From contig NZ_CP012200.1 in NCBI RefSeq assembly GCF_001484685.1, positions 304,321 to 368,320 of the forward strand: a DNA stretch of 64,000 nucleotides, given 5' to 3'. The notes beneath the pieces were generated by a model. The model did not search any database, was not told where the DNA came from, and saw nothing but the letters and a program-made list of their open reading frames with translations. The translations under genes were made by a program, and so were the position numbers. Below, in pieces: positions 36,287-42,764 of this stretch. The DNA is from Thermococcus sp. 2319x1 (GTDB taxonomy: Archaea; Methanobacteriota_B; Thermococci; Thermococcales; Thermococcaceae). Positions within the stretch are counted from its first letter, which is position 1. Every line of letters begins with the position of its first letter.

Positions 36287-37429
36287 CTACTCCCTCGAGA
36301 AAACCCACTTCAAGAGTGGGGGAGTTATAAATGTCGTTAGGATTACCATCGTAACTGGAATCGAAAATACTCCTTTGTCAAAAACTCCTTCCGTAAGGGC
36401 GACGTTAGCCATAATCAGTGCAACCTCCATCCTGGGAATCATCCCAATCCCAACTCTGAGGGCTTCTTTAGGTTTGAATCTGGCTATCAATGCACCCGCT
36501 CCACAGCCTACGATCTTTCCTATTATGGCAATTATTGAATACAGAATCGCAAACATTCCCGCATGGAGGAGAACCCCTATGTCAGTTTTTATCCCGATTC
36601 CCACAAGGAAAACAGGAACGAAGAGAGAGTAAGAGAGGGTTATCATTCTGTCGCTTATTCTCTTTGCCTCATCTGTTTGTGCTATCAGCACTCCCGCCAA
36701 ATACGCCCCGGTTATCCCCGCTATTCTGAACTGCTCGGCTATATATGCAAAAATAAGGGTTATGGCAAGGGCAAATGCCGTTAAGGTTTCCGGTAAATCA
36801 ATTCTTTCTGAAAGTAGCAGAACTTTCTTAACAACTGGCTTTCCAACAAGCCAGCTCATTATAAAGAACACCGCTATTTCCCCAACTAAAATTCCCAAGT
36901 CTTCTATGTAAACATGTCCCTTCCTGTGCATGGCAATTAGGGTTGTGAGTACTATAATCCCAAGGACGTCATCAACGACAGCACTGGCTAAAATAGCCGT
37001 TCCTTCCTTTGTGCGGAGCCTTTTCATTTCCATCAATATGCTTGCGGTTAACCCAACACTTGTAGCCGTTAAAATCCCACCTAGGAACAGGGCTTCAGTT
37101 CTTTCGTAACCAAACCATTCTGATAGGTAGTAACCCATCGCAAAAGGAACAATAACACCGCCGAGGGCGATAAGAAAAGTTGGCACTCCAACGCTCCTGA
37201 ATTCCTCGACATCGGTTTCAAGGCCGGCAAGGAAGAGGAGCAAAACTACTCCCATCTCGCTTATTAAATGAACCCCTTCAGAATAGCTCACTACGTTTAG
37301 AAGAGAGGGACCAATAAGCATTCCCCCAATAAGCTGACCCAAAGCCCCGGGCATTTTGATTTTTGTGGCTAGATATCCGAACAGTTTGGCAACTATCAGG
37401 ATCACTGCGAGTTCAAGGAACACGTCCAT
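36287..37429 (-). CDS. Cation:proton antiporter, CPA2 type (NapA/Kef-like)
   Basis: A 380-residue integral membrane exchanger of Na+ or K+ for H+. About twelve helices are visible; the ion-binding Asp pair lies in LASAVVDDVLGIIVL near residue 150, and GITGAYLAGVLIAQ and VGIGMIPRMEVALIM are family blocks. No TrkA regulatory domain is attached; the CBS protein just upstream in the operon may act instead. GGGGATGAAAGC precedes ATG 37429. The stop is two bases before the remains of a second copy. Confidence 0.88.
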   Translation of the reverse strand: MDVFLELAVILIVAKLFGYLATKIKMPGALGQLIGGMLIGPSLLNVVSYSEGVHLISEMGVVLLLFLAGLETDVEEFRSVGVPTFLIALGGVIVPFAMGYYLSEWFGYERTEALFLGGILTATSVGLTASILMEMKRLRTKEGTAILASAVVDDVLGIIVLTTLIAMHRKGHVYIEDLGILVGEIAVFFIMSWLVGKPVVKKVLLLSERIDLPETLTAFALAITLIFAYIAEQFRIAGITGAYLAGVLIAQTDEAKRISDRMITLSYSLFVPVFLVGIGIKTDIGVLLHAGMFAILYSIIAIIGKIVGCGAGALIARFKPKEALRVGIGMIPRMEVALIMANVALTEGVFDKGVFSIPVTMVILTTFITPPLLKWVFSRE

Positions 37430-37446
37430 GCTTTCATCCCCTCTGA

Positions 37447-38034
37447 TTAAAGCGCAACAATTCTAATAAGTCGGATTATGTCCTTAACTTCCAGCAAGCC
37501 ATGAACTTTTTTCTTATCGTCTATGACCGGCAGATGGTGCTTCCCAGTTTCTGTCATAAGCTTAATGGCGTGCCCGAGGTTGTCGTCAACATGAATGGTT
37601 ACGGGCTTCGTCACCATTATGTCCTCTACCTTGGAGGCTCGAGTTAAAGTGTATTTTTTCAGCAGGCCTAAGCCGACAACTGAATATCTTCTTGGCATTG
37701 TAAAAAAGTGCAGAAGGTCTTTCATCGTTATAAATCCAAGGAGTTTTCCTTCTTCGTCAACAACTACTGCAGAAGTTTCTTCACTTGTAAACTTACCAAT
37801 TAGAACCGTTAGAGGATCCTCAGGATGAACCGTTAGGAATTCTCTGTCCATAACAAGCTTGACCGGAACCTTAGAGATGTACCTTATGTTGTGGCTCAGC
37901 TCCTCTTTTCTTTGAAGCATAATATGGCGTTTTTTGCCGATGATTATTGATACCTTTTTATTCTTTGCCTCTCTCGGTTTGCTTGGGAAAGGGTAGTCCA
38001 CATTTACCCCCCATAATTTTTGTTTGCTCTCCAC
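37447..38034 (-). CDS. CBS-domain pair protein
   Basis: A protein of up to 195 residues whose main content is two CBS domains: MDREFLTVHPEDPLTVLIGK to GFITMKDLLHF and VEDIMVTKPVTIHVDDNLGHAI to GLLEVKDIIRLI. CBS pairs bind adenine nucleotides and gate transporters or enzymes. It lies 17 bases upstream of the antiporter in the same direction, suggesting control of ion exchange by energy charge; this is an inference. The start is uncertain: GTG 38034, GTG 38001 (after GGGGGGTAAAT) or ATG 37920. Confidence 0.82.
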   Translation of the reverse strand: MESKQKLWGVNVDYPFPSKPREAKNKKVSIIIGKKRHIMLQRKEELSHNIRYISKVPVKLVMDREFLTVHPEDPLTVLIGKFTSEETSAVVVDEEGKLLGFITMKDLLHFFTMPRRYSVVGLGLLKKYTLTRASKVEDIMVTKPVTIHVDDNLGHAIKLMTETGKHHLPVIDDKKKVHGLLEVKDIIRLIRIVAL

Positions 38035-38077
38035 TTAAAATTTTCTCCTGGCTGTAAAGCAGAATATCCCCCACGTG

Positions 38078-38098
38078 GTTGCTATATACATATACAAC
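38078..38098. repeat. Imperfect palindrome in the divergent gap 38035-38186
   Basis: GTTG-C-TATA-TACA-TATA-CAAC, symmetrical except for one extra base. It lies between the CBS gene and the FAD-protein gene. The rest of the gap holds a TATA box GTTTATAAAG near 38148 for the plus-strand gene. Possible operator; no regulator is known. Confidence 0.3.
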
Positions 38099-38186
38099 GC
38101 AAAAATCCAGATGAAAAAGCTCTTCTTAACCTTGTATCAGGCAAAAGTTTATAAAGTGGTCATACCCAAATATCGGTAAGGGAAAT

Positions 38187-39641
38187 ATGAATTCTGATGA
38201 AAGGTTTGATGTAGTTATAATAGGCGCAGGCCCAGCAGGCCTTTTTGCGGCTTACGAGCTTGCAGAAAAAAGCGATTTGAAAATTGCAATTTTTGATGAA
38301 GGTGGAGACATAGAGCAGAGAACATGCCCAATGGACGAACTTGGCTACTGCATTGAGTGTAAGCCTTGCCATATAATGAGCGGCGTTGGGGGGGCCGGTG
38401 GTCTAAGCGATGGGACAATAAATCTAAGACCCGACATTGGAGGAAACTTGACTGACCTTACAAAAGATGAAAACTATTCCTGGCAGCTTGTATGGGAAGT
38501 CGACCGGATATTCCTAAGGCATGGTGCCCCTGCGGGAGTTTACAAGGGGAATGAAGACGAAATCAGGGAATGGGAGAGAAGAGCGGCTCAGGCAGGGGTG
38601 AAGTTCATACCAATAATTCAACGTCATATAGGTTCAGACCACACAAAAGAAGTCATAAAGAGCATTAAAGACTATCTGGAAGCCAAAGGAGTGAAGTTCA
38701 TCTTGTGGACAAAAGTCGAGGGATTTAGAAAAGGAGAGGTGGTGGCGAAGAGAGGAAAGGACAAATTCACGGTAAAGTCCAGATACATAATAGTCGCCCC
38801 CGGTAGGGGAGGGGCGGAGTGGTTCCATGATGTTGCCCAAAAAATTGGACTAAAAGCCAGACACGGCCCAATAGATGTTGGTGTTAGAGTTGAAGTCCCG
38901 GCAATAATAATGGAGCCCATAACAAGGATAAACCACGACCCGAAGTTCCACATATACACAGACACATACGATGATTTTGTGAGGACTTTTTGCACCAATC
39001 CAAACGGCTTTGTTGTCGAAGAAAAATATGACGGCTACGTTGGTGTAAACGGCCACTCCATGAGGGACAGAAAGAGCAACAATACAAACTTTGCGTTTCT
39101 CACAAGGATAGAACTAACCGAGCCGGTTGAGGATACAACGGCATACGGCAAAAGCATAGCACAGCTTGCCACTACCATCGGGGGAGGAAGGCCCATACTC
39201 CAAAGACTCGGGGACTTGAGAAGGGGGAGAAGGAGCACATGGGGCAGAATCAGGAAGAGTGACGTTGAGCCGACGCTGAAACACGTAACCCCCGGAGACA
39301 TAGCAATGGCGTTGCCCCACAGGGTTGTGACGAACATAATTGAGGGACTTGAGAAGCTCGACAAGGTAATCCCCGGTGTTGCGAGCGACCACACCTTACT
39401 CTACGCTCCGGAGATAAAGTACTATGCAATGCAGGTTGAGGTTAATGAGCTCCTTGAAACCAGCATAGAGAACATATTCGCCGCGGGTGATGGGGCCGGG
39501 TTGAGCAGGGATATAGTCAACGCCGCTGCCACGGGTCTCCTAGCTGCGAGGGGAATATTGATCAAGGAGGGATTGTACACAGAGAAGGACTTCAAAAAAC
39601 CGGGCAACTGGAAGAGAGTTGTTGAGAGTTTGGAAGCTTAG
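38187..39641 (+). CDS. FAD-dependent oxidoreductase (COG2509-like)
   Basis: A 484-residue flavoprotein. The N-terminal Rossmann fold VVIIGAGPAGLFAAYELAEK binds ADP of FAD, followed by two Cys pairs in CPMDELGYCIECKPC and the glycine-rich MSGVGGAGGLSDG. A second dinucleotide region lies at YIIVAPGRGG, and the C-terminal NIFAAGDGAGLSRDIVNAAATG closes the FAD site. The family is widespread and poorly characterized. Its stop is 46 bases before ttuA, with which it may be cotranscribed. A TATA box lies near 38148. Confidence 0.88.
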   Translation: MNSDERFDVVIIGAGPAGLFAAYELAEKSDLKIAIFDEGGDIEQRTCPMDELGYCIECKPCHIMSGVGGAGGLSDGTINLRPDIGGNLTDLTKDENYSWQLVWEVDRIFLRHGAPAGVYKGNEDEIREWERRAAQAGVKFIPIIQRHIGSDHTKEVIKSIKDYLEAKGVKFILWTKVEGFRKGEVVAKRGKDKFTVKSRYIIVAPGRGGAEWFHDVAQKIGLKARHGPIDVGVRVEVPAIIMEPITRINHDPKFHIYTDTYDDFVRTFCTNPNGFVVEEKYDGYVGVNGHSMRDRKSNNTNFAFLTRIELTEPVEDTTAYGKSIAQLATTIGGGRPILQRLGDLRRGRRSTWGRIRKSDVEPTLKHVTPGDIAMALPHRVVTNIIEGLEKLDKVIPGVASDHTLLYAPEIKYYAMQVEVNELLETSIENIFAAGDGAGLSRDIVNAAATGLLAARGILIKEGLYTEKDFKKPGNWKRVVESLEA

Positions 39642-39687
39642 AGGCAAAGATTTAAATTTATTCCTCTTTTCTCATTTTGGTGAGAGG

Positions 39688-40620
39688 ATGAGGTGCAGGG
39701 TTTGTGGGGGGAGAGCGTTTATAAAACTCCATTATCCAAAAATGTATCTTTGCGCTGATCACTTTGTGGAATATTTTGAAAGGAAAGTTAAGAGGACGAT
39801 TGAGAAATACAAACTTCTCAAGCCAGATGAGAAAGTTCTCGTGGTCATTAGTGGCGGGAAAGATTCTGCCGTTACGGCCTACGTTCTAAAGAAGCTCGGC
39901 TACAATGTGGAATGCCTCCACATAAACCTTGGCATAGGGGAATACTCGGAAAAAAGCGAAAAATATGCAAGGGAGCAGTGTAAGCTTATAGGGGTTCCCC
40001 TTCACATAGTTAGGGTAAAGGAACTGCTAGGAGCAGGGATTGGGGAAGTGAGAACTAGAAGGCCAGCCTGCTCTTATTGTGGCCTCACAAAGCGATACAT
40101 CTTCAACAAGTTTGCCTATGACAACGGCTTTGATGCAATTGCAACCGGCCACAACTTGGACGATGAGGCGAGCTTTATCTTCTCCAACCTCATGAACTGG
40201 AACACCGAGTATCTGGCAAAGCAGGGACCTCTTTTGCCGGGGGAGGGGAAGTTTGTAAGAAAGGTTAAGCCCCTCTATGAGCTTACCGAGAGGGAAGTGG
40301 TGGCTTATGCCCTTGCAGTCGGATTGGAGTATATAATCGACGAATGTCCCCACGCAAGGGGAGCTACAACACTGGAGTACAAGCAAATTTTAAATGAGCT
40401 TGAAGAAAAAAGGCCTGGGACTAAAATAAACTTCGTCAAAGGCTACTTAAGAAAAAAGCATCTATTTGAGGCTGAACTTGGGGAGATAGAGCTCAAGGAA
40501 TGCAAGATCTGTGGTATGCCTGCTCAAGGAGAAAAATGCTCATTCTGCAGATTCTGGGGCTTGGAAGAACCTGTCAATCTTAGGATGGTTGATACCGATG
40601 AAGAGACTTTCGGGCCCTGA
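39688..40620 (+). CDS. ttuA: tRNA-5-methyluridine(54) 2-sulfurtransferase-like protein (TtuA/Ncs6 group)
   Basis: A 310-residue PP-loop ATPase that thiolates tRNA uridine. An N-terminal zinc finger (CRVCG with C22 and H25) precedes the PP-loop VVISGGKDSAVTAYVLKKLG. The Fe-S cysteines lie in RRPACSYCGLTKR and IIDECPHARG, and ATGHNLDDEA is family-typical. A C-terminal zinc ribbon has CKICGMPAQGEKCSFC. This layout fits TtuA/TIGR00269 more than anticodon-type Ncs6, but both are close. GGTGAGAGG precedes ATG 39688. The partner m5U54 may be made by an enzyme such as that at 33574. Confidence 0.88.
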   Translation: MRCRVCGGRAFIKLHYPKMYLCADHFVEYFERKVKRTIEKYKLLKPDEKVLVVISGGKDSAVTAYVLKKLGYNVECLHINLGIGEYSEKSEKYAREQCKLIGVPLHIVRVKELLGAGIGEVRTRRPACSYCGLTKRYIFNKFAYDNGFDAIATGHNLDDEASFIFSNLMNWNTEYLAKQGPLLPGEGKFVRKVKPLYELTEREVVAYALAVGLEYIIDECPHARGATTLEYKQILNELEEKRPGTKINFVKGYLRKKHLFEAELGEIELKECKICGMPAQGEKCSFCRFWGLEEPVNLRMVDTDEETFGP

Positions 40621-40648
40621 GGGGTGATGAGGGCCTTCCTATCTGAGG
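40595..40648 (+). ncRNA. Candidate C/D box guide RNA overlapping the ttuA end
   Basis: Boxes in order: a weak C box CCGATGA (40595-40601), a 15-base guide, D' CTGA (40617-40620), a four-base spacer, C' TGATGA (40625-40630), a 12-base guide, and D CTGA (40643-40646). The total length of about 54 bases and the short D'-C' gap are typical of archaeal C/D RNAs, but box C departs at two positions and half lies in coding sequence. No rRNA or tRNA target was established. Confidence 0.25.
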
Positions 40649-40671
40649 GGTAGAGTTAAAAAAAGAAAGAT

Positions 40672-42651
40672 TTAGAGCTCCTTAAACCTTACTGTTAACT
40701 CTAATTCTTTTTCTACTGGGAAGAGCATGGTATAGCTGACCCCCTGCTGTATGAAGTCCCACCCAGCCTCACTCTGGCTGAGCGTTTTTATCGGGAACTT
40801 CCAGATTTTTGCTTTTCTATCGAGTTCTATCCTAACTTTTCCTATGCCGTATGGGTCATTCACTTCAAGTTCTTTTGTCTCAAATTCTTCTGGCTTCTCC
40901 ATGACGCTGTGTACTGCCAGGTTAATCTCAACTCCGAAGAGGGCTCTATATGGTTTTTCAAGCGAGACTCTGTATTTTGCAATGAAGCCGTCTTCCGTTA
41001 GCTCTATTGTCTTCTCCACCCTTGCAGGAGTCTTCTCTTCTGCATAAATCCCTCCTTCACGCCACAGCTTTACTCCGTTTTCTATCATTTCATACCCGTA
41101 GGGCTGATTCACAAAGTCGCCGAGCTCGCGGTACTTTACAAGGCGGTAGTTGTCGAGGGTTTCCTCTGGTTTGATGAAGTGGTCTTGTAGAATAGCCCTC
41201 AGCTGCCAGTCATAGGCAAGCTCTCGCTTTATCTCCTCTGGAATCTTTTTTCCAAGCTCGTGTATGCTTGCAACACCTTCTTCGCTTTCCTCCTCAGGCG
41301 TGGCTGCTTCCGGCACTTCGTGATAGTGTTCCCATCTTCTCGAGAGAACATCGTTGTAGTTCACGGCCTTTCTCTTGGAGCTCAGTTCAAAAATGCTGCC
41401 ACCATAGTGGGGCTTTATCGTGGCAATAAAGCTATCGTTTTCCAGCATAACCTCTTCCCTTCCGTCAAAATCAACGTCAAGGATTTTGTTTTCTGGCTTC
41501 AGGTATCTTTGGGCTTTTATTATGTTCTCCCACACCGTTCTCCTCAAGTGAGGCAGATAAATTCCCCCAAAGACGCCGTGCCAGTATGCGTCATTGCACT
41601 GTGCCTTGAGAACGTATTTTCTAGCTTCGGGGTTATCTCTCACGGCTTTGCTTACCATGAGCATTCTTTTGTGCATAAAGTTGCTCTCCGGATACTTAAA
41701 GAAGAAGTTCTTCCATATGCCCCCTCTGACAAAGACGCGGTACTTTTCAAACTTCCCCTCTTTTTTCAGTCCTTCTACAAACTCCACGAAAAGTTTTGCC
41801 TGCTTTGCTGGCAGAGACCATTCGCTCATCTCAAAGTATGATGCTATTGGAAGGTACACCAGTCCCCTCGGGGTGAATTTGCTTAGGTATTCTGTGTAAG
41901 TCATGAGGTTAATCTTTTCGTTGCTTGTAATTGTGTCAAAGAACTCCCTAAGCCAGCCTTTCTCATAGACCCATTCATAAGTGCCCGGCCATACCCCGAA
42001 CTTTTCGCCGTCGTCGTGGAACACGGCTACCTTTGAGGGGTCATCACTTGCAAGACTCTCTAAATATTCGATGGTCTTCTTGACCGGACGGAAGGGTATC
42101 AAATAGCGCAATTTTTCATCTATGGGGAATACCGCTATGACCTCTCCTCCATCTTCCGTATAATACGGCCAGAAGAGTTCTTCTTTGCTCAATCCGGCAC
42201 TCATGAAGTGATAATCATCGACGACCACGTACTCGATTCCAGCCTCCCTAAGCGACTTTACGAGTTCTGGCTGCCATACCCTCTCCGTAAGCCACACGCC
42301 CTTTGCCTCATAGCCGAGCTTTCTTGCGTAATCTTTTAGCATTTCTATCTGAACCAGTCTGTCTTCTTTTGGAATGGCCGCTAACACCGGCTCATAAAAT
42401 CCCGCCACAACGATCTCGAGCTGACCCTTTTTTATGAGGGATTTAAGAAGATCAAGATAATCTGGTCTGTTTTGCTCGATCCACTCTAAAAGCGGCCCGC
42501 TGAAGTGAACGTTTACCTTCATATCTGGAAACTCTTCCAGAATCTCCATAAAGGGCCTGTAAGAGCGGTTATACGCTTCCTCAAACACCCAGCCAAAGTT
42601 GCCCAGCGGCTGATGATTGTGAATGCCAAATATGAAGTTTATCCTTTCCAT
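40672..42651 (-). CDS. jgtA: 4-alpha-glucanotransferase, GH57
   Basis: This cytoplasmic enzyme disproportionates maltodextrins and can form cycloamyloses. It has 659 residues, like the characterized T. litoralis enzyme. The (beta/alpha)7 catalytic domain begins INFIFGIHNHQPLGNF; the nucleophile Glu is in VVAGFYEPVLA (about E123), the acid/base Asp in AVFHDDGEKFGVWPG (about D214), and WLTERVW is a GH57 block. The C-terminal beta-sandwich runs from about 400. GGGGGTGCAGG precedes ATG 42651. A glycolytic-motif operator lies between its TATA box and start, pointing to repression by TrmBL1/Tgr when sugars are absent. Confidence 0.96.
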   Translation of the reverse strand: MERINFIFGIHNHQPLGNFGWVFEEAYNRSYRPFMEILEEFPDMKVNVHFSGPLLEWIEQNRPDYLDLLKSLIKKGQLEIVVAGFYEPVLAAIPKEDRLVQIEMLKDYARKLGYEAKGVWLTERVWQPELVKSLREAGIEYVVVDDYHFMSAGLSKEELFWPYYTEDGGEVIAVFPIDEKLRYLIPFRPVKKTIEYLESLASDDPSKVAVFHDDGEKFGVWPGTYEWVYEKGWLREFFDTITSNEKINLMTYTEYLSKFTPRGLVYLPIASYFEMSEWSLPAKQAKLFVEFVEGLKKEGKFEKYRVFVRGGIWKNFFFKYPESNFMHKRMLMVSKAVRDNPEARKYVLKAQCNDAYWHGVFGGIYLPHLRRTVWENIIKAQRYLKPENKILDVDFDGREEVMLENDSFIATIKPHYGGSIFELSSKRKAVNYNDVLSRRWEHYHEVPEAATPEEESEEGVASIHELGKKIPEEIKRELAYDWQLRAILQDHFIKPEETLDNYRLVKYRELGDFVNQPYGYEMIENGVKLWREGGIYAEEKTPARVEKTIELTEDGFIAKYRVSLEKPYRALFGVEINLAVHSVMEKPEEFETKELEVNDPYGIGKVRIELDRKAKIWKFPIKTLSQSEAGWDFIQQGVSYTMLFPVEKELELTVRFKEL

Positions 42652-42673
42652 TCCTGCACCCCCGCAAACTTAT

Positions 42674-42690
42674 TATCACTAAGAGTGATA
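42674..42690. promoter_or_regulatory. Thermococcales glycolytic motif (TGM), exact copy
   Basis: TATCAC-TAAGA-GTGATA is an exact match to the TATCAC-N5-GTGATA operator bound by TrmBL1 (Tgr). For jgtA it lies downstream of the TATA element, over the expected transcription start, the position for repression. For the divergent surface-protein gene it lies just upstream of the TATA element, the position linked with activation. Confidence 0.88.
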
Positions 42691-42700
42691 GTGGAAAAGG

Positions 42701-42713
42701 TATATAAATATTT
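42701..42713. promoter_or_regulatory. Shared TATA region of jgtA and the secreted protein gene
   Basis: TATATAAATATTT can be read as TATA box in both directions. Leftward it places the jgtA start near 42676-42680; rightward the start falls near 42733-42737. The divergent gap is only 113 bases, so both genes share this element. Confidence 0.6.
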
Positions 42714-42723
42714 TATGCTCATA

Positions 42724-42740
42724 TATCAACTAGGGTGAAC
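42724..42740. promoter_or_regulatory. TGM-like operator, second copy
   Basis: TATCAA-CTAGG-GTGAAC differs from the consensus at three positions. It begins exactly 50 bases from the first motif and covers the expected transcription start of the secreted protein gene. Confidence 0.5.
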
Positions 42741-42743
42741 AAA

Positions 42744-42760
42744 TATCACTTGGGGTGAAT
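42744..42760. promoter_or_regulatory. TGM-like operator, third copy, overlapping the ribosome-binding site
   Basis: TATCAC-TTGGG-GTGAAT differs from the consensus at one position (final A to T) and starts exactly 20 bases after the second copy. Its right half GGGGTGA (42752-42758) is also the Shine-Dalgarno sequence for ATG 42765, so part of the match may be coincidence. Confidence 0.55.
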
Positions 42761-42764
42761 AAAG

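Noticed and set aside
41260-41841. Plus-strand open frame of 193 codons opposite jgtA
   Set aside because: Antisense to the conserved GH57 catalytic gene; composition is typical of a shadow frame.
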